From contig NZ_JACDXX010000017.1 of NCBI RefSeq assembly GCF_020539525.1, forward strand, positions 25,009 through 89,008: DNA of 64,000 nt. Reading direction: 5' to 3'. The notes below the pieces were generated by a model. The model searched no databases. It was not told the origin of the DNA and worked only from the letters and a program-made list of their open reading frames with translations. The translations under genes and the position numbers were made by a program. The stretch is from Pseudogemmobacter faecipullorum (GTDB lineage: Bacteria; Pseudomonadota; Alphaproteobacteria; Rhodobacterales; Rhodobacteraceae). Below, piece by piece: positions 8,980 to 19,184 of this stretch. Positions within the stretch are counted from its first letter, which is position 1, and every line of letters begins with the position of its first letter.

Positions 8980-9984
8980 ATGCAAACCCCCGTTCCGCTG
9001 TCTTTGCTTGACCTCGTGCGCGTGCGCGAAGGCGCGGGCCCGCGTGAGGCCCTGGCCGAAGCGCAGAGCATCGCCGCCCATGTCGACCGGCTGGGCTTTA
9101 ACCGTTACTGGGTGGCCGAGCATCATAATATGCAGGGCATTGCCTCGGCGGCGACCTCGGTGGTGCTGGCCCATGCCGGGCAGCATACGCAACGCATCCG
9201 CATCGGCTCGGGCGGGATCATGCTGCCGAACCATTCACCCTATATCATCGCCGAACAATTCGGCACCCTCGCCGCGCTTTACCCCGGCAGGGTTGATCTG
9301 GGGCTGGGCCGTGCGCCCGGCACCGATCAGGCAACCCTGCGCGCCATCCGTACCCCCCAGGGCGCGGCCGAGCGTTTCCCCGAAGATATTGCCGAGCTGC
9401 AGCACTGGTTCGCTCCGGATGATCAGCCGGGTTATATCCGCGCCTGGCCCGCTGCCGGGGCCGAGGTGGATCTCTGGGTGCTCGGCTCCTCGCAATATGG
9501 CGCGATGCTGGCGGCCGAATATGGCCTGCCCTACGGCTTTGCCTCGCATTTCGCGCCCGATTACCTCGATGAGGCGATGCATCTCTACCGCTCGCGGTTC
9601 AAGCCCTCCGAGCAGCTTGCCGCGCCCTATGCGATGGTCGGCGTTAATGTGATCTGCGCTGAGACCGAGGCAGAGGCGACCCGCCTTTTCACCACGGCGC
9701 AGATGAGCTTTACCGGCATTTTCCGCAATGCCCGCGGTCTGTCGCAGCCGCCGATTGACGATATCGAGACCTATTGGACCGCTTCCGAGAAAGCCCAGGT
9801 CAGCCGCATGCTGGGCTGCGCGGTGATCGGCACGCCCGAACGGGTGAAGGCCGGGCTCGAAGCGCTGCAGCGCCGTACCGGCGCGGATGAGCTGATCATC
9901 GTCAGCGATATTTTCGACGCAGAGGCGCGCCGCCGCTCGCTGGCCCTGACGGCCGGGGTCTGGGGCCTGAAGCCTGAAGCCTGA
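8980..9984 (+). CDS. LLM-class flavin-dependent oxidoreductase
   Basis: A 334-residue member of the luciferase-like (bacterial luciferase alpha / alkanesulfonate monooxygenase) superfamily. The N-terminal SLLDLVRVREG, FNRYWVAEHHN and GSGGIMLPNHSP blocks and the GRVDLGLGRAPGTD stretch are typical of the YhbW-like LLM group that uses reduced FMN and oxygen. The substrate is unknown. I chose the ATG at 8980 over the GTG at 8974 because AAAAGG lies seven bases upstream of the ATG. It is nearly joined to the PqiA-like gene. The last codons and the stop lie inside a heptanucleotide repeat. Confidence 0.85.
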   Translation: MQTPVPLSLLDLVRVREGAGPREALAEAQSIAAHVDRLGFNRYWVAEHHNMQGIASAATSVVLAHAGQHTQRIRIGSGGIMLPNHSPYIIAEQFGTLAALYPGRVDLGLGRAPGTDQATLRAIRTPQGAAERFPEDIAELQHWFAPDDQPGYIRAWPAAGAEVDLWVLGSSQYGAMLAAEYGLPYGFASHFAPDYLDEAMHLYRSRFKPSEQLAAPYAMVGVNVICAETEAEATRLFTTAQMSFTGIFRNARGLSQPPIDDIETYWTASEKAQVSRMLGCAVIGTPERVKAGLEALQRRTGADELIIVSDIFDAEARRRSLALTAGVWGLKPEA

Positions 9985-10006
9985 AGCCTGAAGCCTGAAG
10001 CCTGAA
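9966..10006 (+). repeat. Heptanucleotide tandem repeat (CCTGAAG), about 5.9 copies
   Basis: Five exact CCTGAAG units plus CCTGAA. The array begins inside the last codons of the flavin monooxygenase gene and continues past its stop at 9982-9984. Because seven is not a multiple of three the array cycles frames and meets TGA within 18 bases of entering it. Confidence 0.95.
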
Positions 10007-10019
10007 TAAGTCTGCCCCT

Positions 10020-10066
10020 TTCATCTGTCTGCAAATATCCCGGGGGTGAGGGGGCAGCGCCCCCTC
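10020..10066 (+). repeat. Dispersed 3'-end element, copy C
   Basis: TTCATCTGTCT, two bases, AAATATCCC, GGGGG, then a hairpin GAGGGGGC-AGC-GCCCCCTC. It follows the monooxygenase gene and the heptamer array, upstream of radA. Confidence 0.7.
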
Positions 10067-10117
10067 TTTCCACCACTCCTCTTTCCGGCCTCCCTCTTTC
10101 CGGCCCTCCCTCTTTCC
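10063..10117 (+). repeat. Pyrimidine-rich direct repeats upstream of radA
   Basis: CCTCTTTCC occurs four times, starting at 10063, 10078, 10093 and 10109, with a period of 15-16 bases. The plus strand is almost purely pyrimidine between them. Confidence 0.8.
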
Positions 10118-10168
10118 ACCCCCCCGCGCCCCTTGCTCAACCGCCCCGCCCCGTGCGAGGTCAGAGAG

Positions 10169-11527
<1,359 letters not shown>

Positions 11528-11554
11528 GGCCTGTTCCGTCCGAGGAGAGTGCGA

Positions 11555-12181
11555 ATGGATAACTTTACCTGGATTGACGGGATCGCTGCGGCAGTCATCC
11601 TGCTGTCGGCCCTTCTCGCCTATTCGCGCGGCATTGTGCGCGAGGGTATGGCGATCCTGGGCTGGATCGGTGCGGCCGTGGTCGCCTTCATGCTGGCGCC
11701 GGCGGCCAAGCCAATTGTCAGCCAGATCCCGATGGTGGGCGATTTTCTGGGTGAAAGCTGCGAATTATCGGTGGTTGCGGCCTTTGCCTGCGTCTTTGCC
11801 CTGGCGCTGATCGTTGCGGCGCTGTTCACGCCGCTGCTCTCTTCGCTGGTGCAGCGCTCGGCGCTCGGCGGGGTTGATCAGGCGATTGGTTTCGTCTTTG
11901 GCGTGCTGCGCGGGGTGCTGCTGATCGCGGTTGCCTTCATCGTCTGGGACCGCGCCATGTCGAATATGACCTATGCGCCGATCGACGATTCCCGCACCGC
12001 AAAGGTCTTTGCCAATTTCCAGGTCTCGATCGACAATGCTATTCCCTCGGATGCTCCGGGCTGGATCCTTGCCCGCTATAACGATCTGACCAATATCTGC
12101 CCCGGCGCCGCGCCGCTCGACGCCCCGGCTCCGGTTCCGGCCGCCCCGGCGGAAGTCCCGGCCCCCGCCCCCGCGCCCTGA
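11555..12181 (+). CDS. CvpA-family membrane protein
   Basis: A 208-residue inner-membrane protein with four hydrophobic segments in its first 130 residues and a Pro/Ala-rich tail (PAPVPAAPAEVPAPAPAP). The opening WIDGIAAAVILLSALLAYSRG and the following GWIGAAVVAF are typical of the CvpA (colicin V production) family. CvpA members are linked to envelope integrity, and their neighbour purF is the classic cvpA partner, as seen here. I chose the ATG at 11555 over an in-frame GTG six bases earlier because GAGGAG lies seven bases before the ATG. Confidence 0.88.
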   Translation: MDNFTWIDGIAAAVILLSALLAYSRGIVREGMAILGWIGAAVVAFMLAPAAKPIVSQIPMVGDFLGESCELSVVAAFACVFALALIVAALFTPLLSSLVQRSALGGVDQAIGFVFGVLRGVLLIAVAFIVWDRAMSNMTYAPIDDSRTAKVFANFQVSIDNAIPSDAPGWILARYNDLTNICPGAAPLDAPAPVPAAPAEVPAPAPAP

Positions 12182-12372
12182 GGGCCAGGCTGTCAGATCT
12201 GCGCCGCGCGGGATCGGCCCCGAGCGCGCGCGGATCTGCCCTTTGCCCCGGCTCAGGACAAAGCCTGCGAAAACGCTGTCCCTCCCGTGCAACATAAGCA
12301 TGACCGGGGGGGTGACACCGGCGCGGATAGCCACTAAATCAGCGGCAGATCCAGCTCCGACCAGGAGGCCAC

Positions 12373-13848
12373 ATGCCCCGCTTCCCCGCCCACCCGTTCG
12401 AACCGCTGAATGATGGTGACAAGCTAAAGGAAGAATGCGGTATTTTCGGCGTTATCGGCCTGACCGATGCCGCCAATTTTGTCGCACTGGGGCTACATGC
12501 CCTGCAACACCGCGGCCAGGAGGCCGGGGGTATCGTCACCTATGAACCCGAGACCGGGTTCCATTCCGAACGCCGCTTCGGCTATGTGCGCGATAAATTC
12601 ACCTCTGCCGCCGTGATGAAACTGCTGCCCGGCGATCTGGGCATCGGCCATGTGCGCTATTCGACCGCCGGCTCAAAAGGCGCGGCACAGATCCGCGATG
12701 TGCAGCCCTTCTTTGGCGAATTTGCCATCGGCGGCTGCGCCATTGCCCATAATGGCAATCTCACCAATGCCGCGCGTCTGCGCAAAGATCTGATCGAACG
12801 CGGCGCGATCTTCCAGTCCTCCTCGGATTCGGAATGCATCATCCATCTGATGGCGCGCTCGCTGCAGAAAACCCAGGCCGAGCGCCTGAAAGATGCTTTG
12901 CGCCTCGTTGAGGGGGCTTTCTCGGTCATCGCCATGACCCGGACCAAGCTGATGGGGGTCCGCGATCCGCTCGGCGTGCGCCCGCTGGTGCTGGGCCGGC
13001 TGGGTCAGGGCTATGTTCTGGCCTCGGAAACCTGCGCGCTCGACATTATCGGTGCCGAGCTGGTGCGTGAGATCGATCCCGGCGAAATGGTGGTGATCGA
13101 AAACGGCAGGATCGAAAGCTCGCGTCCCTTCGGCGCCTCGAAAGGCCGCTCCTGCATCTTTGAGCAGGTCTATTTCTCGCGTCCTGACAGCATTGTCGGT
13201 GGCCGCTCGGTCTATGAAACCCGCCATCAGATCGGTGTGGAACTGGCGCGTGAGGCGCCGGTTGAGGCTGATGTAGTCTGCCCGGTACCCGACAGCGGCA
13301 CCCCGGCAGCGATTGGCTATGCCGCCGAATCCGGCATTCCCTTCGTGCTCGGCATCACCCGCAACCAATATGTGGGCCGGACCTTCATCGAGCCGACCGA
13401 TGCGATCCGCAATATGGGTGTGCGGCTGAAACTCAATGTCAACCGCAGCCTGATCAAGGGCAAGCGGGTGATCCTGGTGGACGATTCGGTGGTGCGTGGC
13501 ACCACCTCGCGCAAGATCAAGGATATGATCCTTGATGCCGGCGCGGCCGAGGTGCATTTCCGCATCGCTTCGCCCCCCACCGCCTGGCCCTGTTTCTACG
13601 GTGTCGATACGCCCGAGCGCTCAAAACTGCTCGCCGCGACGATGACCGAGGAAGAGATGCGCGAATGGATCGGCGTTAACAGCCTGAAATTCATCTCGCT
13701 CGACGGCCTCTACCGCGCTGCGGGCGAGGCGCAGGGCCGCGATCATGCCAGCCCGCAATATTGCGACGCCTGCTTCTCGGGGGAATATCCGATCGCCCCG
13801 GCCGATAAGCTTGATGAGGGCTTTAAGATGAAGACCGCCGCCGAATAG
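12373..13848 (+). CDS. purF: Amidophosphoribosyltransferase
   Basis: A 491-residue enzyme of the first committed step of purine synthesis, making phosphoribosylamine from PRPP and glutamine. The N-terminal nucleophile of the glutaminase domain is C22 in CGIFGV, preceded by a short propeptide removed on maturation. The PRPP loop VILVDDSVVRGTT is at about 366-378. YCDACFSGEYPI near the end is typical of the family. A clear AGGAGG site lies seven bases before the start. The cvpA-purF order is conserved in many proteobacteria. Copy D of the dispersed element follows the stop. Confidence 0.96.
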   Translation: MPRFPAHPFEPLNDGDKLKEECGIFGVIGLTDAANFVALGLHALQHRGQEAGGIVTYEPETGFHSERRFGYVRDKFTSAAVMKLLPGDLGIGHVRYSTAGSKGAAQIRDVQPFFGEFAIGGCAIAHNGNLTNAARLRKDLIERGAIFQSSSDSECIIHLMARSLQKTQAERLKDALRLVEGAFSVIAMTRTKLMGVRDPLGVRPLVLGRLGQGYVLASETCALDIIGAELVREIDPGEMVVIENGRIESSRPFGASKGRSCIFEQVYFSRPDSIVGGRSVYETRHQIGVELAREAPVEADVVCPVPDSGTPAAIGYAAESGIPFVLGITRNQYVGRTFIEPTDAIRNMGVRLKLNVNRSLIKGKRVILVDDSVVRGTTSRKIKDMILDAGAAEVHFRIASPPTAWPCFYGVDTPERSKLLAATMTEEEMREWIGVNSLKFISLDGLYRAAGEAQGRDHASPQYCDACFSGEYPIAPADKLDEGFKMKTAAE

Positions 13849-13869
13849 GGGGCAGCGGTTTTTTCGGCT

Positions 13870-13922
13870 TTCATCTGTCCATAAATATCCCCGGGGGGTC
13901 CGGGGGGCGAAGCGCCCCCGGC
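13870..13922 (+). repeat. Dispersed 3'-end element, copy D
   Basis: TTCATCTGTCC, two bases, AAATATCCCC and a G-run, then a strong hairpin (CGGGGGGCG-AAG-CGCCCCCG). It lies about 20 bases after the purF stop and may act as its terminator. Confidence 0.75.
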
Positions 13923-13947
13923 TCCCCTCGCCTGCACCGGAGCCGCT

Positions 13948-14616
13948 ATGTCCTCTTCCGAGAAAATCGCCCTTGTCACCGGTGCCTCGCGCGGGCTGGG
14001 TGCGGCCCTGGCCGAACAGCTGGCTTTGCGTGGCTGGCATGTGGTGGCGGTGGCGCGCACCACCGGCGGGCTGGAAGAGCTCGATGACCGGGTGAAGGCT
14101 CAGGGCCTGCCGGGCGCGGGATCGCTGACCCTGGCACCGATGGATGTGACCAATGAAGAGGCGATGCGTCATCTCTGCCGCTCGATCCATGACCGCTGGG
14201 GCGGGCTGGGGTTCTGGGCGCATATGGCGATCCATGCCACCGCGCTCTCGCCTGCAGGCTCGGTCGATATGAAGGATCTCGATAAATCCATCGCCTGCAA
14301 TCTGCGCGCCGCCTCTTTCCTGATCACCGCGGTCGAGCCGCTGCTGGTGGCGCATAAAGGCACCGCGCTTTTTGCCGATGATCCGATGCCGGGCAGTGCC
14401 AATGGCGCCTGCTATGGCATGACCAAGGCGGCACAGATGGCCGCCGTACGCGCCTGGGCGACTGAGACCCGGCGCATTGGCCCGAAAGTGGTGATCGGCA
14501 CGCCTGCGCCGATGCCCACCGCTCTGCGCGCCCGCTTCTATCCGGGCGAGGACCGCAGCCCGCTGGCCCAGCCGCGCGATGAGGCGGCAAAACTGCTGGC
14601 CCTCGCGCTCGGCTGA
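13948..14616 (+). CDS. Short-chain dehydrogenase/reductase family protein (atypical)
   Basis: A 222-residue Rossmann-fold protein. The cofactor loop TGASRGLG is at 11-18 and the YxxxK pair is YGMTK, with the tyrosine near residue 156. Two features are odd: the usual NNAG motif is replaced by HMAIHA, and the strand before the tyrosine (ALFADD) does not show the normal catalytic-serine context. It may be a divergent or non-classical SDR, and the substrate is unknown. Its stop lies only six bases from the stop of the convergent soeC gene, so the two transcripts must overlap. Confidence 0.75.
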   Translation: MSSSEKIALVTGASRGLGAALAEQLALRGWHVVAVARTTGGLEELDDRVKAQGLPGAGSLTLAPMDVTNEEAMRHLCRSIHDRWGGLGFWAHMAIHATALSPAGSVDMKDLDKSIACNLRAASFLITAVEPLLVAHKGTALFADDPMPGSANGACYGMTKAAQMAAVRAWATETRRIGPKVVIGTPAPMPTALRARFYPGEDRSPLAQPRDEAAKLLALALG

Positions 14617-14622
14617 GTTCCC

Positions 14623-15492
14623 TCAGCGCTGACCATAATAGAGGCCGACCACATGTTCGGCCTCGGCAAAGAACAGCCAGCGCGCCGCAAAGACCCCGAG
14701 CATATGCACCGCCCCGGCAAGGGGCGCGGCGGCCAGCGGCGGCAGGGCCAGGCTCAGGAGCGCGGGCAGCAAAGCCGCTGCGATCAGCGCGATCAGGCGC
14801 AGTTTGCGGCTGTGCCGGCGCCCGACCACATGGATCATCTCGCGCATCAGATAGTTTTCGCCGGTATGGGGCTGCTCAAACACCCGCAGCCGCCCGCCCG
14901 ACAGCCCCGTCGCGCTTTCCATCGTCTCGCCCGCCCGGGCGAAAGCCCCGTCTCCCACCATCCATTGCGCCAGCAGCACCAGCGCGAGGATCAGGCAAAG
15001 CAAAGCCGCCAAAAGCCCGGGCAGCGCCAGCAACAGACCACCCGTCAGCGCGAAGGCCAGAAAACTGACCGGGGTCAGCCAGTGATGCCAGCGCGGCACG
15101 GTTTTCAGCTGGGCATAGATCATCGCGGTTGAGAAAAGCGTCAGCAAGGCCAGCGCGGCCCCGGCCAGGCCAAACCCTCTGCCCCAGCCAAAGCCCAGCC
15201 AGTCCGACAGCGCCTGAGGCGCGAAAGCGATCAGCGTCAGGCAGGACGCCCAGGCCTCCCGCGAGAGCCAGCTCGAGCGCCATTGGGTAAAGGCCAGGAG
15301 TGCGCGCTGCGGATTGCCGAGATGGAAGGAAGAGGCCATGAGCCCGCCTATGCTCAGCGCATAGCCAAAACCCCAGGCAAAGAAGGCGGGCCAGCCGCTC
15401 AGGACCAAGACGCCGCTGCCCAGCCAGATCAGAAAGCCCAGGCCAAGACCCGAAAGCGCGGTGAAAAGAATAACAGAAGGGGCAGGATGCAT
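14623..15492 (-). CDS. soeC: SoeC-like membrane anchor of a molybdoenzyme (DmsC family)
   Basis: A 289-residue polytopic protein with about eight hydrophobic segments and the length and layout of DmsC-type quinone-reactive anchors. The first helix (VILFTALSGLGLGFLIWLG) and the SSFHLGNPQRA loop match the family. It would anchor SoeAB at the cytoplasmic face and pass electrons from sulfite to the quinone pool. It begins three bases after soeB and ends the soeABC operon. The alternative is a DMSO-reductase-type anchor. The name rests on the A subunit lacking a Tat signal and on the neighbouring TauE gene. Confidence 0.75.
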   Translation of the reverse strand: MHPAPSVILFTALSGLGLGFLIWLGSGVLVLSGWPAFFAWGFGYALSIGGLMASSFHLGNPQRALLAFTQWRSSWLSREAWASCLTLIAFAPQALSDWLGFGWGRGFGLAGAALALLTLFSTAMIYAQLKTVPRWHHWLTPVSFLAFALTGGLLLALPGLLAALLCLILALVLLAQWMVGDGAFARAGETMESATGLSGGRLRVFEQPHTGENYLMREMIHVVGRRHSRKLRLIALIAAALLPALLSLALPPLAAAPLAGAVHMLGVFAARWLFFAEAEHVVGLYYGQR

Positions 15493-15495
15493 AGA

Positions 15496-16227
15496 TCAGA
15501 TCTTTCCGAGCAGCCGGTCCAGCCAGCCTGCAAGACCGGTGGCTCTGACATCGGCAAAGGCGGCCAGCTGCGGCAGCGCGGCCTGGCCTTTGGCGCGGGG
15601 TGGCAGATAGCGGTTCACCGGCTTTGTGTTCTGTCCCGGCATCAGCGCATAGCCGCCGCGCGCCGCCGAGAGTTTCGAGACCGCGCTTTCAGGATCAGCG
15701 AAATCGCCAAAATGCCGTGCCCCGGTCGGGCAGGTCCGCACGCAGGCGGGCTGACGGTCTGCTTCGGGCAGGGCCTCATTATAAATCCGGTCGACGCAAA
15801 GCGTGCATTTCTTCATCACCCCCGCCGCCTGATCCAGCTCCCGCGCGCCGTAAGGGCAGGCCCAGGCACAAAGACCGCAGCCGATACAGGCATCCTCATT
15901 GACCAGCACGATGCCATCCTCGACCCTTTTATAGCTGGCGCCGGTCGGGCAGACGGTGACACAGGGCGCATCCTCGCAATGCAGGCAGGAGCGCGGGAAA
16001 TTGATGATACTGGCCGCGCCCTGATCGGGCAGGCTTTCATAGCTGTGCACCCGGTTCAGGAAAGTGCCCGAAGGCGATGCGCCATAGGCATCCTGATCCG
16101 AGAGCAGCCCCTCACCCTTGTCATTCCAGCCCTTGCAGGCGGTGACACAGGCCTGGCAGCCGACGCAGGTGTCGAGATCGATGACGAGGCCCAGCGCCTT
16201 TTCGGTTTTTCCCGGCAGGCAGGTCAT
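15496..16227 (-). CDS. soeB: SoeB-like four-cluster ferredoxin subunit
   Basis: A 243-residue DmsB/PsrB/SoeB-type electron-transfer subunit carrying four cysteine groups for four [4Fe-4S] clusters. They are CVGCQACVTAC at 21-31, CLHCEDAPCVTVCP, CIGCGLCAWACP, and CTLC...CVRTCP. It would carry electrons from the molybdopterin subunit to the membrane anchor. It has no signal peptide, in keeping with a cytoplasmic complex. Its start overlaps the soeA stop by four bases and soeC follows after three bases, so the three subunits are made together. Confidence 0.85.
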   Translation of the reverse strand: MTCLPGKTEKALGLVIDLDTCVGCQACVTACKGWNDKGEGLLSDQDAYGASPSGTFLNRVHSYESLPDQGAASIINFPRSCLHCEDAPCVTVCPTGASYKRVEDGIVLVNEDACIGCGLCAWACPYGARELDQAAGVMKKCTLCVDRIYNEALPEADRQPACVRTCPTGARHFGDFADPESAVSKLSAARGGYALMPGQNTKPVNRYLPPRAKGQAALPQLAAFADVRATGLAGWLDRLLGKI

Positions 16228-19049
16228 GCCGCGCCCCCTTTTGATCCGAAGAGTTTAGCGAAAAAGCCGCTGCGGCCGGTGCTGCGGCGATCAGCCATAT
16301 GCGGCACTTCGGGCAGTGGCGCGAAATCCGGGGCGGAGGCGTCACGCCGCTCCACCCGCTCGACCCGGACCTTCTGGTCAAACCAGGCCGCCTGGCCGGT
16401 CACCGGATCGGAATTTGGCACCCGCCCCTCGCCCGGCTGCAGCTCTGAGATCAGATGGTTCAGCAAGAACCCCTGATTGCTTTCGGGCGCGTCTTTCGAC
16501 AGGCCCCAGGCCCCCTTGCGCTTGCCAATCGCATTCCAGGTCCAGACCGTCTGCGCATTCAGCGCCGCCATATGCGCCACCGGCACGGTCATCTCGCCCG
16601 AGGGGGAAGTGACCTTTGCGTAATCGCCGGGCTTAAAGCCCTGCGCCTGCCAGACCGCGGTCGGCAGATAGAGGTAGTTCTTACCGAAAATCTGCCGCAG
16701 CCAGGCGTTCTGGCTGCCCCAGGAATGATACATTGCCATTGGTCGCTGGGTCAGGGCGTGGAGCGGATATTCCGCCCCCGCCCGCTCGCCATGTGGCGGA
16801 TACCAGAGGGGCAGCGGCGACATGCTTTCGCGCAGCCGTGCCCGCAGATGGTCGGGCGGCTGATGCTCGCCCTCGCCCTCGGCTGCAAGCTGGAAGCGGC
16901 GCAGCGGTTCGGACCAGATCTGGAACAGATAGGGCTGCGGGCTGTCATAAAGCCCCAGGTCAACTGCCCAGTCCTGATAGTGGGCATTCCAGGGCTTATA
17001 GAATGCCGCCTCCTGCGGGATATGGGCCTGATAGAAGGCGCCGTTCTCAACATAGCGGGCGATCTGCCCGGGGTTCGGCGCGCCGCGCCCCTGATCCTCG
17101 CCAGTACCGCGAAAGCCCATCAGCGGGCCGATGCCAGGCCGGCGCTGATGGCTGACGATATAATCGGCATAATCGCGGAATTTCGGGCTGCCATCCTCAT
17201 TCACCATCCCCGGCAGGCCAAGCCTTGCGCCAAGATCAAGGAGTACGCTCTGGAAGCCGCGCACATCGCGGTCCGGCTCGACCACCGGCCAGCGGATACT
17301 GTCTCCGGCGGCATCGGGCTCAGATATCGGCCGGTCGAGCAGGCTGATACAGTCGTGACGCTCCAGATAGGTGGTATCGGGCAGGATCAGATCGGCATAG
17401 GCGACCATCTCACTGGCATAGGCATCCGAATAGATGATGCGTGGGATCAGATAGTCACCATCCTCGCCCTTTTCGGTCAGCATCTCCATCACCCGCGCGG
17501 AATTCATCGAGGAATTCCACGACATATTCGCCATGTAGAGGAACAAAGTGTCGATCCGGTAGGGATCACCGGCATGGGCATTGGGGATCAGCATATGCAT
17601 CAGCCCATGCGCCGAGAGCGGCGCCTCCCAGGTGAAGGCCTTATCGATCCGGGCCGGGCTGCCATCCGCTTTCAGCGCCAGATCCTGCGGCCCGCGCACA
17701 TAGCCCAGATGTGGCCCGGTCAGCGGCTTGCCGGGCGCGGCCTGGAAATGCGGCGTCGGATGGGCCTCAACCGGTTTGGGATAGGGCGGCTTTAACCGGT
17801 AGCCGCCAGGGCATTCCACCGCGCCCAGAACGATCTGCAACAGATGCAAAGCCCGGGCGGTCTGGAAGCCATTGGAATGGGCCGAGATGCCGCGCATCGC
17901 ATGGAACGAGACCGGGCGGCCCGGCATCTCGCTATGCTCTTCGCCGCGAAAATCGGTCCAGGGCCGTGGCAGCGAGATCGCATTGTCAAAGGCCTGATGC
18001 GCCAGCTCGGCGGCAAGCGCGCGGATCCGCGCGGCTTCGATACCACAGCGCGCGGCCACCGCCTCGGGCGCATATTCGGCCTTGAGATATTCCTCAGCCA
18101 TATGGGCGAAAACGGTGCGGCTGCCCTGCCATGTCGCCCCCAGATCCGGCTTTGTGCCTTTGCCATCCCAGGGCGCGGGCTGGCCGGTGTCGCGGTCGAT
18201 CACGAAAGGCTGGCTCTCGGCATTTTTGACCAGCAAACCCTTTTCCGGCCCTGGCCTCTCATTCACCAGCATCGGCGCATTGGTATAACGGGCGAGATAG
18301 TCGAGATCGACTTTCCCCGCCTCCATCAGGCAATGGATCAGCGACAGGATGAAAAGGCCATCAGTGCCGGGCGTGATGCCAAACCAGTCATCGGCCACTG
18401 CCGAATAGCCGGTGCGCACCGGATTGACCGAGATCACCCGCACGCCGCGCTCTTTCAACCGCCCGAGGCCGATCTTGATCGGATTGCTGTCATGATCCTC
18501 GGCCACGCCGAACATGACGAAAAGCTTCGTGCGCTCCCAGTCGGGCTGGCCGAATTCCCAGAAGGCGCCGCCGATGGTGTAGATGCCCCCCGCCGCCATA
18601 TTGACCGAACAAAAGCCGCCATGCGCCGCGTAATTCGGCGTGCCGAAATTCTGCGCCCACCAGCCGGTCAGGCTCTGGCTCTGATCACGGCCGGTGAAAA
18701 AGGCCAGCTTTTCGGGCGCGGTCTCGCGCAGAGGCTTCATCCAGGCGACAGCGGTTGAGAGCGCCTCTTCCCAGGAGACCGGCTCAAACGCGCCCGAGCC
18801 GCGCGGCCCGACCCGTTTCAGCGGCCCGGTCAGGCGTGAGGGGGCAGTGACCTGCATGATGCCAGAGGCGCCTTTGGCGCAGAGCACCCCCTTGTTCACC
18901 GGATGGTCGCGATTGCCCTCGATATAGGTGACGCGCCCCGCTTTGAGATGCACATCAATCCCGCAGCGGCAGGCGCACATGTAACAGGTGGTCTTGCGGA
19001 TCTCATCGGATACCCGGGGTGAGGTCACGACCCGTGGCTGCTGTGTCAC
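16224..19049 (-). CDS. soeA: SoeA-like molybdopterin oxidoreductase (putative sulfite dehydrogenase)
   Basis: A 941-residue member of the DMSO-reductase superfamily binding Mo-bis-MGD. An N-terminal [4Fe-4S] site is formed by C22, C25, C29 and C57, followed by the GVLCAKG stretch. There is no twin-arginine signal, so it stays in the cytoplasm. This separates it from DmsA, PsrA and TMAO-type enzymes and matches SoeA, which oxidises sulfite to sulfate on the inner face of the membrane. The length is close to known SoeA proteins. The TauE/SafE-type gene upstream on the same strand and moaA about 3 kb away support sulfite handling and cofactor supply. The substrate is inferred from context, not proven by a residue signature. 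Confidence 0.75.
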   Translation of the reverse strand: MTQQPRVVTSPRVSDEIRKTTCYMCACRCGIDVHLKAGRVTYIEGNRDHPVNKGVLCAKGASGIMQVTAPSRLTGPLKRVGPRGSGAFEPVSWEEALSTAVAWMKPLRETAPEKLAFFTGRDQSQSLTGWWAQNFGTPNYAAHGGFCSVNMAAGGIYTIGGAFWEFGQPDWERTKLFVMFGVAEDHDSNPIKIGLGRLKERGVRVISVNPVRTGYSAVADDWFGITPGTDGLFILSLIHCLMEAGKVDLDYLARYTNAPMLVNERPGPEKGLLVKNAESQPFVIDRDTGQPAPWDGKGTKPDLGATWQGSRTVFAHMAEEYLKAEYAPEAVAARCGIEAARIRALAAELAHQAFDNAISLPRPWTDFRGEEHSEMPGRPVSFHAMRGISAHSNGFQTARALHLLQIVLGAVECPGGYRLKPPYPKPVEAHPTPHFQAAPGKPLTGPHLGYVRGPQDLALKADGSPARIDKAFTWEAPLSAHGLMHMLIPNAHAGDPYRIDTLFLYMANMSWNSSMNSARVMEMLTEKGEDGDYLIPRIIYSDAYASEMVAYADLILPDTTYLERHDCISLLDRPISEPDAAGDSIRWPVVEPDRDVRGFQSVLLDLGARLGLPGMVNEDGSPKFRDYADYIVSHQRRPGIGPLMGFRGTGEDQGRGAPNPGQIARYVENGAFYQAHIPQEAAFYKPWNAHYQDWAVDLGLYDSPQPYLFQIWSEPLRRFQLAAEGEGEHQPPDHLRARLRESMSPLPLWYPPHGERAGAEYPLHALTQRPMAMYHSWGSQNAWLRQIFGKNYLYLPTAVWQAQGFKPGDYAKVTSPSGEMTVPVAHMAALNAQTVWTWNAIGKRKGAWGLSKDAPESNQGFLLNHLISELQPGEGRVPNSDPVTGQAAWFDQKVRVERVERRDASAPDFAPLPEVPHMADRRSTGRSGFFAKLFGSKGGAA

Positions 19050-19184
19050 GTCCTTGCCCCCCGACGTTATGCATGGCTTGCCATTTCCGGCAATCTGCCG
19101 TTCCGCAAGCGCCGGGGCAAGAAGGTAAATTTTACCAGGACGGCGCGGCAGCCCGGAAAATTCTCCCGCCAGGCTGCAAAAAGC

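Noticed and set aside
10046..10168. A 41-residue N-terminal extension of RadA
   Set aside because: It is Leu/Pro low-complexity sequence from the pyrimidine repeats; the internal ATG places the zinc finger at the normal N-terminal position.
15283..18758. Three long plus-strand frames opposite soeABC
   Set aside because: They mirror the minus-strand coding frames and are low in recognisable structure, while the minus strand shows cysteine motifs of iron-sulfur and molybdenum enzymes.
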